23,096 bases of DNA, taken from contig CAZIOI010000009.1 of NCBI GenBank assembly GCA_964540855.1, positions 1-23,096 on the forward strand. Reading direction: 5' to 3'. Position numbers and translations under genes: made by a program. The stretch is from CAZIOI01 sp964540855. GTDB lineage: Bacteria > Patescibacteriota > UBA1384 > DTJR01. Within the stretch, counting starts at the first letter, position 1, and every line of letters begins with the position of its first letter. Shown here piece after piece: positions 1-6,724 of the stretch. Below the pieces are notes generated by a model that saw nothing but the letters and a program-made list of their open reading frames with translations, was not told the DNA's origin and ran no database searches.

Positions 1-18
1 GTTGCCATAAAACGTACA

Positions 19-36
19 CACCAGCTAACGCTGGTG
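19..36. terminator. Short hairpin, possible terminator of an off-window plus-strand gene
   Basis: The sequence shows a perfect 7-bp stem CACCAGC/GCTGGTG with a TAAC loop, followed on the plus strand by a moderately T-rich stretch (GTTTATTCTTTG). It could end transcription of a plus-strand gene lying left of the window, or be part of the leader of a minus-strand gene whose possible ATG lies at 6-8. No coding sequence can be recognised in the first 49 bases. The role is a guess; the hairpin itself is clear. Confidence 0.3.
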
Positions 37-49
37 GTTTATTCTTTGT

Positions 50-82
50 AAAAAATAGCCCAATTAAACGGGCTATTTTTTT
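50..82 (-). terminator. Intrinsic terminator after ftsZ (bidirectional)
   Basis: A 12-bp stem (AAAAAATAGCCC with GGGCTATTTTTT) encloses an 8-base loop, with a run of T on both strands. It lies 15 bases past the ftsZ stop codon and is the natural 3' end of the rpsU-ftsZ transcript. Because the A and T runs are symmetric, it would also stop transcripts arriving from the left on the plus strand. It is the strongest intrinsic terminator in the window. Confidence 0.85.
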
Positions 83-96
83 AAAAATCAGCTTTA

Positions 97-1257
97 CTAT
101 TTTAATTTTCTTCTGATAAATGCCGGCACTTCCAGTTCATCTTCGCTTTCTGCGGTCTCGATCTCCTCATCTTTTTCGATAAATGTGTTGTATGTCGGTT
201 GCGACTGGTTCATCTGTCGTTGTGGCTGCTGCTGTGGCTGTGGCATCGCTTGGTTAGTCGAATACGGTTTTTCGCTGTATGTCGGTCGGAGTTGTTTTTT
301 TGTTTCTATACCCTCGTCAAACCCCGTGGCAATAACGGTGATCTTGACTTCACCGGACATTGATTCATCAACAATAGAACCAAAAATGATATTCGCATCG
401 GGATCGGCAGCTTCGGTAATCGTTTTGGCGGCCTCGTCAATTTCATACATACTTAAATCAGTTCCACCGGTGATATTAAACAAAATTCCCTTTGCTCCGT
501 CTATTGAAAGTTCCAAAAGCGGTGAATCAATCGCTGCTCGTGCGGCTTCGATCGCTCTGTTATCTCCCGTTCCGCGCCCAATACCCATCAGCGCCGATCC
601 CGCATCTGCCATGATCGTTTTCACATCTGCAAAGTCAACATTAATAATTCCGTGTAATGTTATAAGATCTGAAATACCCTGAACGCCTTGTCGCAAAATA
701 TCGTCAACAATACCGAAGGCATCCGTTAATGAGGTTTTCTTGTCTATAACCTGCAGAAGTCTGTCGTTAGGAATAACAATTAATGTGTCAACCTTTTCTT
801 TCAACTCTTCAATTCCCTGTTCGGCTACTTTTTTTCTTTTAATCCCCTCAAAACTAAAAGGTTTAGTTGCTATTCCCACCGTCAGAGATCCTTGTTCCTT
901 GGCGATCGCTGCGACCATCGGTCCTGCGCCCGTGCCGGTTCCCCCACCTGCGCCGTATGTCACAAAAACCATATCCGCACCCTTGAGCGCTTCGTAGATT
1001 TCTTCTTTGTTCTCCTCAACAGCCTGACGCCCAACTTCAAAATTACTTCCTGAGCCCAAACCTCTGGTAGTTTCTTTTCCTATCTGAATTTTTACAGGTG
1101 CCGGATTATTGACTAGTGCTTGTGCGTCGGTATTTACAACAATAAACTCTACGCCTCTAAGCTTAGACTCAATCATCCTGGTCACTGAATTACCGCCGCC
1201 TCCACCAACGCCAATAACTTTTATCGAGGCAAACGTCTCTAAATCTTCTTTTATCAT
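97..1257 (-). CDS. ftsZ: Cell division GTPase FtsZ
   Basis: This is the tubulin-like GTPase that polymerises into the cytokinetic Z ring at mid-cell. At 386 aa it has the normal family length. The nucleotide-binding loops are intact: GVGGGGGNS near residue 16, the tubulin signature GAGGGTGTG at 102-110, and the T7 catalytic loop NVDFAD at 206-211, which supplies the acidic residues for GTP hydrolysis by the neighbouring subunit. A Gln/Pro-rich linker (about 335-360) leads to a conserved C-terminal peptide, ELEVPAFIRRK, which in other bacteria binds FtsA. The ATG at 1257 begins 14 bases after the ftsA stop with no clear Shine-Dalgarno sequence, so translation is probably coupled to ftsA. It is the last gene of the run that begins with rpsU. 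Confidence 0.97.
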   Translation of the reverse strand: MIKEDLETFASIKVIGVGGGGGNSVTRMIESKLRGVEFIVVNTDAQALVNNPAPVKIQIGKETTRGLGSGSNFEVGRQAVEENKEEIYEALKGADMVFVTYGAGGGTGTGAGPMVAAIAKEQGSLTVGIATKPFSFEGIKRKKVAEQGIEELKEKVDTLIVIPNDRLLQVIDKKTSLTDAFGIVDDILRQGVQGISDLITLHGIINVDFADVKTIMADAGSALMGIGRGTGDNRAIEAARAAIDSPLLELSIDGAKGILFNITGGTDLSMYEIDEAAKTITEAADPDANIIFGSIVDESMSGEVKITVIATGFDEGIETKKQLRPTYSEKPYSTNQAMPQPQQQPQRQMNQSQPTYNTFIEKDEEIETAESEDELEVPAFIRRKLK

Positions 1258-1271
1258 TTTATAAAAACAGT

Positions 1272-2516
1272 CTAGGGAATAAAGTTCTTAAATATATCTT
1301 TTACCTTTGTGAAGGCTCCACCAAAGCCTTCAAACTTTATTCCTTGTTTGTTTTTATTAAGCACAAAGTTCTGTGATTCGTCAATACCCCATAGCACTAA
1401 TCCGATCGCTGTAGCATATTCCGGATCATCAAGTCTATCGATAACACCCGGTAATTCCAGGTTTGGCTGACCGATCTGAATCGGAAGTCCTAGTGTTTGT
1501 TTTGCAAACTGCTGTAATCCCTTGAGTTTCGCTCCGCCGCCGACAAAGACGGCACCCGCCGGCAACATACCATCGCGGTCGATACTCTTGAGCTCGTCTG
1601 TGATCATGGCAAATAATTCATTCAATCTTGCTTCTACAATCTCACAAACATATCTTCTGTTTGGTTTCTCAACCTCATTTTTGTCATATTTTGATAAATC
1701 AACTTTTTCAGTCTCCTTGACCTCGGAAACCCTCGAATCAACTTCGTTAAGCTTGATTTTCTCCGCCGCGTCAAGGGAAATTTTTAGACCAATTGCGATA
1801 TCGTTTGTTATATGGTTTGAACCAACCGGTATAACTTTGCTATGGATGATCGCGCCTTCCTCAAAAACCGCCATTGAAGTATTTGCGGCTCCTATGTCGA
1901 TTATAACGACGCCTATCTCTTTTTGTTTTTTAGATAAATACGCCCTAGCTGCCGCTAAAGGAGAAAACACAATTCCGTCAATTTCCAGACTAGCCTGAGT
2001 AATCGCCTTAGAAAAATTCTTTAAAGCAGGTGTCGAAGATCCAATTACGTGACAGTGAGCTTCAAGCCTGATACCTGTCATACCAACGGGGTCCTTTACG
2101 CCAGACTGACCGTCAACCGTGAACCACTTTGGAATGATGTGTAGTATTTCATAATTTTGAGGTAGTGCGACTGATTTGACGGCTTCTATGACACGATCAG
2201 TATCGGCCTCTTGTATCTCTCCATCTCCCCTACTGACTGCAATTACGCCCTTTGAGTCAACTGAAATTATTTGGTTGCCGCCAAACGAAGCATAGCAGGA
2301 ACCGATTGGTGATCCGCAAGATCTTTCAGCCTCGTCAAGTGCCGCTGAAATCGCACTGACTGTATCCTCAATATCAACAACAGCGCCTTTGCGCATTCCC
2401 GAATTAGCGGCTTTCCCCAAACCGGTTATCTGTATCATCCCTTCCTGCATTTGACCGACTATTGCGATAACCTTGGTTGTACCGATGTCTAGTCCGACTA
2501 TTGAATCCCTACTCAC
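1272..2516 (-). CDS. ftsA: Cell division protein FtsA
   Basis: FtsA is an actin-like ATPase that tethers FtsZ filaments to the membrane and recruits later divisome proteins. The 414-aa product shows the phosphate-1 motif GLDIGTTK (8-15), the FtsA-specific 1C subdomain (about 85-165), phosphate-2 IIDIGAANT (205-213) and the adenosine motif FVGGGAKLKGL (324-334). It ends in an amphipathic helix, FTKVKDIFKNFIP, matching the FtsA membrane-targeting sequence. The start is GTG at 2516, preceded by a strong purine-rich site (GGGAGGGG) a few bases upstream; ybeY stops 11 bases before it. ftsZ follows directly. No ftsQ, murC or other dcw genes accompany the pair here. Confidence 0.96.
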   Translation of the reverse strand: MSRDSIVGLDIGTTKVIAIVGQMQEGMIQITGLGKAANSGMRKGAVVDIEDTVSAISAALDEAERSCGSPIGSCYASFGGNQIISVDSKGVIAVSRGDGEIQEADTDRVIEAVKSVALPQNYEILHIIPKWFTVDGQSGVKDPVGMTGIRLEAHCHVIGSSTPALKNFSKAITQASLEIDGIVFSPLAAARAYLSKKQKEIGVVIIDIGAANTSMAVFEEGAIIHSKVIPVGSNHITNDIAIGLKISLDAAEKIKLNEVDSRVSEVKETEKVDLSKYDKNEVEKPNRRYVCEIVEARLNELFAMITDELKSIDRDGMLPAGAVFVGGGAKLKGLQQFAKQTLGLPIQIGQPNLELPGVIDRLDDPEYATAIGLVLWGIDESQNFVLNKNKQGIKFEGFGGAFTKVKDIFKNFIP

Positions 2517-2527
2517 TAACCCCTCCC

Positions 2528-2899
2528 TTACTTATGATGAATGCCGATCAGATGATCAATGCCATGACAAAGATAAAATAAAAATTCTTCGGCGAATGTT
2601 TTGCCCAGCTTCTTTGCCTGCTTTTGTATTATATCATTACAAAGCACGACTGTTCCAATAAAATCACAACCGGAGAGTTTTGGAAAGTCTGCAACAGGGA
2701 AACTTAGTACGTCGGTCGGGTAGTCATGATTCATAAACTTTCTGTTGAGCGTCCGCATCTTTTTTTCCCCGACAATATTCACTTCAATAACACAGCTATC
2801 CTTTTTTCTAAATGCAAGATGACTTTCGATACACGACAATATCTCTTCATCATCGATAGGAAGTTTAAGGGAAACTGAGTGATAAATTTTACTTTGCAT
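2528..2899 (-). CDS. ybeY: Endoribonuclease / rRNA maturation factor YbeY
   Basis: YbeY is a small metal-dependent endoribonuclease involved in 3'-end maturation of 16S rRNA and ribosome quality control. The zinc motif H-G-I-D-H-L-I-G-I-H-H near the C-terminus supplies the three conserved histidines in H-x3-H-x5-H spacing, and TDVLSFP and MRTLNRKFM match conserved family segments. The open frame extends upstream to 3016, but that part overlaps the preceding HD gene and resembles nothing in the family. The ATG at 2899 gives 123 aa, beginning MQSKIYHSV, with an 11-base overlap of the HD gene. The protein ends right after the metal motif, so it is somewhat shorter than typical homologues. The HD-ybeY order matches the yqfF-yqfG order of Bacillus. 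Confidence 0.9.
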   Translation of the reverse strand: MQSKIYHSVSLKLPIDDEEILSCIESHLAFRKKDSCVIEVNIVGEKKMRTLNRKFMNHDYPTDVLSFPVADFPKLSGCDFIGTVVLCNDIIQKQAKKLGKTFAEEFLFYLCHGIDHLIGIHHK

Positions 2900-3728
2900 A
2901 TTTTCTCTTGTGATTAATATGCGAAAGGGTTCCAACAAAGCTGTGGTTAATTTTTTTAAGTTCAGCCGCTGAAAGCGTTGATTCATCGAGTTGACCGCTC
3001 GCAACCCTCTTATCAATCTCTTGAGCCACTATTTTTTCGATCAGTATTTCATCAAGTTTCTTAAAACTTCTCGATCTTGCCTCGACGCAATCAGCCAGCA
3101 TAATTATGCCGGTTAATTTTGACTGAGGTTTGGGGCCGGGATATGAAAGTGTGGATTCTTTCAGGGACGATATTTGCATTGTTCCATGATGTTGGCTGAT
3201 AATATCGGTTATTTGCTCCGGGAGCGCAAACCTTCCTGATAATTTAATGCCTTTTTTAACGTGTTCGATAATTTTTCGATCTAGGTCCATCGGACGACTT
3301 TGCTCAACTTGGTTTTGTTGATTTTCTATAAAAATTTTTGAGTTAGCGATTTTACCTATGTCATGATAGTAGGCGCCAATTTTTAGATAATCATTTTCGT
3401 AACCGATTAGCTTACCCGCCGCTCCTGATAATTGCCCTACATTTATGGAGTGGCTGAACGTACCGGGTGCTTTTTTTGATAACAATGATAAAACCGGATT
3501 ATTAATATTTCCCAAAACATCCAGGCTACTACTCAATTCCAATCTTTTTGCAAATAAAATTCTTCTGCCCGATATACCAATCGAGATGATAGCGGCGTCA
3601 ATTAAAACAATCGACATTTTTTCGCTGTTCGTGAAGCTGCTGGTCAGCAATAAGTAAAGTAAAAAATTGTTCAAAAAAAACAGACCAAAATCTAAAAATA
3701 TCCTTTTGCTGTTTTCGGTAATTTTCAT
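2889..3728 (-). CDS. Membrane-anchored PgpH/YqfF-type HD phosphohydrolase (putative c-di-AMP phosphodiesterase)
   Basis: The 279-aa protein has two hydrophobic stretches near the N-terminus (about 11-31 and 38-53) and then a cytosolic HD domain. The HD residues are visible: H93 in APGTFSHS, the HD pair in AYYHDIGKI (122-123), H156, the HHG at 180-182 and D213 in IMLADCVEA. ENQ after the HD pair and YPGPKPQSK are hallmarks of the 7TMR-HD family represented by Listeria PgpH, which hydrolyses cyclic-di-AMP. Full-length PgpH is about 700 aa with an extracellular domain and seven membrane helices; here only two hydrophobic stretches remain. The substrate is inferred from family membership. The gene lies 3 bases after yqeY and overlaps ybeY, the neighbourhood of yqfF in Firmicutes. 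Confidence 0.85.
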   Translation of the reverse strand: MKITENSKRIFLDFGLFFLNNFLLYLLLTSSFTNSEKMSIVLIDAAIISIGISGRRILFAKRLELSSSLDVLGNINNPVLSLLSKKAPGTFSHSINVGQLSGAAGKLIGYENDYLKIGAYYHDIGKIANSKIFIENQQNQVEQSRPMDLDRKIIEHVKKGIKLSGRFALPEQITDIISQHHGTMQISSLKESTLSYPGPKPQSKLTGIIMLADCVEARSRSFKKLDEILIEKIVAQEIDKRVASGQLDESTLSAAELKKINHSFVGTLSHINHKRKYAK

Positions 3729-3731
3729 TTT

Positions 3732-4163
3732 CTAAAGATGCTTTTTCAGAACCCTGGCAACCACCTCGCCGTCTGCCTGACCGGCGATCTTGCCCATTAC
3801 TTTACCCATAACCGGACCGAAAGATTTATCATCAGCTTCTGACACAATCTCTATTACGATCTTTTCGATCTGGTCCTCAGACATCTGGGAGGGTAGAAAT
3901 TCTTCAATAATAGACATTTCAAAATTCATCTTCTTGACTAAATCATCTCTCGAAGCGCTTTTATACTGCTCTCTTGCATCGGATCGTTGCTTTAACTCTT
4001 TGCGAAGAATTTTAACAGCTTCATCATCCGGAAGCTCTTTTTTTAGGTCTTTTTCACACATAGCCAAAGGAGCTTTAATAGTCTGCAACAATATCCTTCG
4101 CGAAGAATTTCCATCCTTATAATTTAGAATAATTTGATTTGATATGTTTTGGAGAATATTCAT
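3732..4163 (-). CDS. yqeY: GatB/YqeY domain protein
   Basis: The 143-aa product is a stand-alone YqeY protein, related to the tail domain of the GatB subunit of tRNA-dependent amidotransferase. The family role is unsettled; a link to tRNA or translation is usually assumed. Recognisable features are the charged N-terminal helical part (LRKELKQRSDAREQYKSASR), the segment EEFLPSQMSEDQIEKIV, and the glycine-rich end FGPVMGKVMGKIAGQADGEVV, all typical of the family. Its ATG shares four bases (ATGA) with the stop of the preceding 44-codon ORF, suggesting translational coupling. rpsU next to yqeY is a widely conserved pairing, here interrupted only by that short ORF. Confidence 0.92.
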   Translation of the reverse strand: MNILQNISNQIILNYKDGNSSRRILLQTIKAPLAMCEKDLKKELPDDEAVKILRKELKQRSDAREQYKSASRDDLVKKMNFEMSIIEEFLPSQMSEDQIEKIVIEIVSEADDKSFGPVMGKVMGKIAGQADGEVVARVLKKHL

Positions 4164-4294
4164 TTTCCTATGATATAAGTTGAATTATTTATCTTTGTAA
4201 GTTCGTACAACACGAATAATGCTGCTATTACAACAACCGCATAAACCGCATAAATCGGTTTAAATTTTATCTTACCAGCCCCTCTTAAACTCAT
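4160..4294 (-). CDS. Short single-pass membrane protein (44 aa), unknown
   Basis: A 44-codon frame starts at ATG 4294 inside the last codons of rpsU, 23 bases of overlap, and stops at TGA 4160, sharing ATGA with yqeY. An AAGG motif lies 8 bases upstream of the ATG. The product has a basic N-terminus (MSLRGAGKIKFK), one hydrophobic segment of about 18 residues (AVYAVVVIAALFVLYEL) and a short polar tail, so an N-in single-pass membrane protein is expected. No family is recognised. Exact stop/start overlap on one side and an SD-like site on the other support translation; small size and overlap leave a chance of coincidence. Confidence 0.6.
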   Translation of the reverse strand: MSLRGAGKIKFKPIYAVYAVVVIAALFVLYELTKINNSTYIIGK

Positions 4295-4451
4295 TTTTGA
4301 CTGCCTTTCTTATGGCCGCCTCTCGCTTCTTTGTTCTGGAGATATCTTTTTCTCTAAATCTTCTTCTCTTTGCTTCAGTTAATATTCCACTGAGCTGCAC
4401 TTCTCGGAAGAACTTTCTGATCATTACATCAGGGCTATCATTTCTTCTCAC
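4272..4451 (-). CDS. rpsU: Small ribosomal subunit protein bS21
   Basis: The 59-aa very basic product matches bS21, a 30S-head protein near the anti-Shine-Dalgarno end of 16S rRNA that aids mRNA engagement. The segment IRKFFREVQLSGILTEAKRR corresponds to the conserved core 'lrrFkR.v...Gil.E.rrR', followed by Lys/Arg-rich helices. The start is GTG at 4451, supported by a strong site (AGAGGTGA) six bases upstream. It is the first gene of the run leading to ftsZ, and a promoter candidate lies just upstream. The final 23 bases are shared with the 44-codon membrane ORF. Confidence 0.92.
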   Translation of the reverse strand: MRRNDSPDVMIRKFFREVQLSGILTEAKRRRFREKDISRTKKREAAIRKAVKNEFKRGW

Positions 4452-4473
4452 TAAAAATCACCTCTTTCTCTAA

Positions 4474-4501
4474 ACTATGCTATCAAAAAATGTCTTGACA
4501 A
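4474..4501 (-). promoter_or_regulatory. Putative sigma70-type promoter of the rpsU-ftsZ operon
   Basis: On the minus strand TTGTCA (5 of 6 to the -35 consensus) is followed by 16 bases and CATAGT (4 of 6 to the -10 consensus). Transcription would start near 4467, giving a leader of about 16 bases that contains the rpsU ribosome-binding site. The -10 is weak, so the call is tentative. Confidence 0.4.
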
Positions 4502-4506
4502 TCAAT

Positions 4507-4519
4507 GGGTTGGCAACCC
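4507..4519. repeat. Odd palindrome GGGTTGGCAACCC in the rpsU/SLT divergent region
   Basis: GGGTTG and CAACCC form a perfect inverted repeat around a central G. It lies between the divergent promoters, just upstream of the rpsU -35 element, a position that would suit a regulator-binding site. No known operator is recognised. The remainder of 4452-4617 holds the two promoters and the leader hairpin; no other gene is visible there. Confidence 0.35.
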
Positions 4520-4549
4520 TTTCTTAAGGAATGAAATATCCCCATGGGC

Positions 4550-4578
4550 TTGACTTTTTTTAAAATATATGGTATAAT
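4550..4578 (+). promoter_or_regulatory. Sigma70-type promoter of the lytic transglycosylase gene
   Basis: TTGACT (5 of 6) at 4550-4555, a 17-base spacer and a perfect TATAAT at 4573-4578 make a textbook housekeeping promoter. Transcription should begin near 4585, about 33 bases before the ATG at 4618. It is one of the best promoters in the window. Confidence 0.8.
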
Positions 4579-4582
4579 CACG

Positions 4583-4603
4583 TATTCCCAAAATTAGGGA
4601 ATA
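4583..4603 (+). promoter_or_regulatory. Inverted repeat TATTCCC-N7-GGGAATA at the transcription start of the SLT gene
   Basis: Perfect 7-base arms separated by AAAATTA begin four bases after the -10 element and span the expected start site. The geometry fits a repressor operator or a hairpin at the 5' end of the mRNA. No Shine-Dalgarno sequence is seen between this repeat and the ATG; GGGA in the right arm is 15 or more bases away. The function is an inference. Confidence 0.45.
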
Positions 4604-4617
4604 TTTTATTTTAAATT

Positions 4618-5244
4618 ATGAATAGAAAAGCCCAAACAATCATATGGATAGCGATTGCCGCGATGACTTTTATGATAAAGCCAACGCAGGCTGCTTCCGA
4701 TATTCAATTGGAAAAAAACGACGCTCTGAAGCTTGAGAGTGCTCCATTTTCCATGGTGAGCGCAGTCGAAACAAAAGTTGCTTTTCATATCGGTGAAAGT
4801 AAATTTGACGAAAAGCAAAGTGAAGCCGCCAAAAAAGAAAGGGCTTTGAAGGCTGCCGCAAAGACAGCAGTCGAGCCAAGCGCTTCCGCGTCAACCACAT
4901 ACTCAATAGAGCAATTGAGATCGTTTTACAATGAGGCCGGTACGCTTTATGGCATAGACCCAAGGCTCATCGAGGCTGTTCATCAGGTAGAAACAGGTAA
5001 AAGTTCTGATTGTAAAAGAAGCTATGCCGGTGCTATAGGCCCTATGCAGTTTTTGCGTTCTACTTTTGCGCATTACAGTAATGGTAATATTTGTGATGCA
5101 AGAGATGCTATTTTTGCTGCGGCTAATTTGCTATCTAAAAGCGGTGCTTCACAGGGTGACATCAGAAGCGCTTTGTTTAGCTATAACCATTCCAATTCTT
5201 ATGTTAATAAGGTTATTGGAGTTATGGATAGTATAGTTCGCTAA
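4618..5244 (+). CDS. Secreted lytic transglycosylase-like (SLT-fold) protein
   Basis: The 208-aa product has a signal peptide (basic MNRK, hydrophobic core 8-20, likely cleavage after TQAA), a low-complexity charged linker (about 60-93) and a C-terminal lysozyme-like SLT domain. Motifs are YGIDPRLIEAVHQVETG with the expected catalytic glutamate E125, GAIGPMQF (138-145) and LFSYNHS near the end. Two cysteines (C132 and C159) could form a disulfide outside the cell. Such enzymes cleave peptidoglycan glycan strands; the substrate is inferred from the fold. The gene is monocistronic under its own promoter and its stop overlaps that of the convergent DUF3048 gene. No good ribosome-binding site precedes the ATG. 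Confidence 0.88.
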   Translation: MNRKAQTIIWIAIAAMTFMIKPTQAASDIQLEKNDALKLESAPFSMVSAVETKVAFHIGESKFDEKQSEAAKKERALKAAAKTAVEPSASASTTYSIEQLRSFYNEAGTLYGIDPRLIEAVHQVETGKSSDCKRSYAGAIGPMQFLRSTFAHYSNGNICDARDAIFAAANLLSKSGASQGDIRSALFSYNHSNSYVNKVIGVMDSIVR

Positions 5245-6326
5245 AAGAATGTTACTTCTGACTCCGGTGGTATGATTTCGTACCAAAAACTTCCTCTGTC
5301 AAATTTAATCTCAGCGCCTACTTCATCATAAAATTTTGTCCTATCTGTCAGAGAGGATTTTTTCCATGTTGCCTTTGTTGATTTCCCATCCATCAATATT
5401 GTTGCATCTCCACTGCCGATAGTTTTAAATACCCAGTTTTGCGAGCCATAACTACCTGTCGGGTTGAGAGTCCTTGAAACAGTTTGAATGATGATATTTT
5501 TTGCAGTTAGCTGTTTAGAGGTTATTCTGTCCTTATGTTCAGCACCGCCCATAAATCTCAAATATTCATTTGTAGAAGCGTCATATGACCATTTTACAGC
5601 GTAAGACGTGCTGTTGGAGAAATCAATTTCAACATTTTTAGGTGATTCTTTGGTCGGTGCATCGTCTTTAAACGCCATTTTAGTGAAATTTGAAGATGAA
5701 ATATCAAATTTCTTGCTGGAAGCATACTGGTACAACTTCTCTGTAGATGAATAAAGTGTGTGTTCACTCGCCACACTCTTTCCCTTATTATCTCTGAAAA
5801 AATATTTAGTCGCGTGGTTTAGGTCTAAAATGCCATATTTTGTTATATTTGCCAGTGCGTCTTCGTTTCCGCCTGCGTGAGCGTAAAATGCGTCATATTC
5901 TTTAAGCCAATCCATAAAGAAAAGTCTAGCGCTTCTGATGGGTCCGATTTCCGAGGAATCTTTGGGCGCAAAAATTGCCATAAATCTGGTAATTCCGCCT
6001 TCTGTAATTGCTTCGTAAACTACACTTGCGTTAGATAGGCCGGATTGAGGACGCGCATCTGGGTGATTTTCAATCATGACGGCAAGCGGATGGCGGGTTG
6101 CCTGTTCGTTTGTCGGGTACCCCACGCCGTCTAACGGTGATTCGTATGTTTTTGCCGGCTCTGTTTTTTTAGTTTCGGTTGTTGCCGCAGTGTCTGTTGA
6201 GTTGTCCTTTTTGAGTATTTTTGCAGCAACGACTCCTGCGACAATAAATATCGCTACGGATATCAGTATCGCCGCGATAATTTTATTTTTTTTAGACTTT
6301 GATGATTTTTCTTTTAATTCTTCCAT
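5241..6326 (-). CDS. DUF3048 (YerB-like) membrane-anchored surface protein
   Basis: The 361-aa product starts with a basic cytosolic tip (KSKKNK), one membrane helix (about 15-36), a Thr/Lys-rich linker and the two-part DUF3048 domain known from Bacillus YerB. Diagnostic stretches are SPLDGVGYPTNEQATRHPLA, VMIENHPDARPQSGL and EIGPIRSARLFFMDW in the N-terminal half. The C-terminal half runs from about 240 and ends in FDRGSFWYEIIPPES. The biochemical role of the family is unknown; an extracytoplasmic location is predicted from the anchor. It is the last gene of the long run from nusA, 8 bases after the PPC-domain gene, and its stop shares CTAA with the convergent transglycosylase gene. No terminator separates the two. 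Confidence 0.9.
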   Translation of the reverse strand: MEELKEKSSKSKKNKIIAAILISVAIFIVAGVVAAKILKKDNSTDTAATTETKKTEPAKTYESPLDGVGYPTNEQATRHPLAVMIENHPDARPQSGLSNASVVYEAITEGGITRFMAIFAPKDSSEIGPIRSARLFFMDWLKEYDAFYAHAGGNEDALANITKYGILDLNHATKYFFRDNKGKSVASEHTLYSSTEKLYQYASSKKFDISSSNFTKMAFKDDAPTKESPKNVEIDFSNSTSYAVKWSYDASTNEYLRFMGGAEHKDRITSKQLTAKNIIIQTVSRTLNPTGSYGSQNWVFKTIGSGDATILMDGKSTKATWKKSSLTDRTKFYDEVGAEIKFDRGSFWYEIIPPESEVTFF

Positions 6327-6334
6327 ATTCCCCT

Positions 6335-6724
6335 TTACTTTATTAGATTAAGACCAATATTTTTATCAAAATAGCGGCTGATTTCATTATCAGACCGTGC
6401 AAAGAAAAACTCAAATGTTGCGCCTACAACAGCACAATCAACATGACCGGAGTATGTATTAAATTCTTTATCACTCGCAACTATGTGGGGATGGATGTCC
6501 ATCTTGCCCTCAACATTTTTTCCCACAATTGCACTAAACGATCCAACCTCAAGAGGTCCCTCTATTGACTTCTCATGATATTTTTTGACCGACAGATCAT
6601 ATGTTTTAACAGTCAGGCTTTCCAAGGCACCCAGACCGACTATGACACCGGAGGGTTTATCCTTAACAAACTCAATGAGCTTTTCTATTAAACTATCTCC
6701 TCTTTTTAGCCTACCTATCAGCAT
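6335..6724 (-). CDS. PPC/DUF296 domain protein
   Basis: The 129-aa protein is a single PPC (plants and prokaryotes conserved, DUF296) domain, a small fold that forms trimers and often binds a metal through histidines. The conserved part is IHPHIVASD (77-85) followed by YSGHVDCAVVGATFEFFF (91-108); H78, H80 and H94 fit the usual H-x-H...GH pattern. In plants the domain is fused to AT-hooks; bacterial versions stand alone and have no agreed function. The start codon lies inside the preceding DUF167 gene (14-base overlap). No DNA-binding segment is present. Confidence 0.85.
   Translation of the reverse strand: MLIGRLKRGDSLIEKLIEFVKDKPSGVIVGLGALESLTVKTYDLSVKKYHEKSIEGPLEVGSFSAIVGKNVEGKMDIHPHIVASDKEFNTYSGHVDCAVVGATFEFFFARSDNEISRYFDKNIGLNLIK

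Noticed and set aside
1..8. Start of a minus-strand gene (ATG at 8)
   Set aside because: Only two codons are inside the window and no convincing ribosome-binding site precedes them, so it cannot be supported.
185..997. Plus-strand open frames of 165 and 85 aa opposite ftsZ
   Set aside because: They mirror ftsZ codons, have biased Cys/Ser-rich composition and no promoter or ribosome-binding site; ftsZ on the other strand is certain.
2900..3016. 39-residue N-terminal extension of YbeY
   Set aside because: It lies inside the HD gene in another frame and does not resemble YbeY; ATG 2899 gives the family start.
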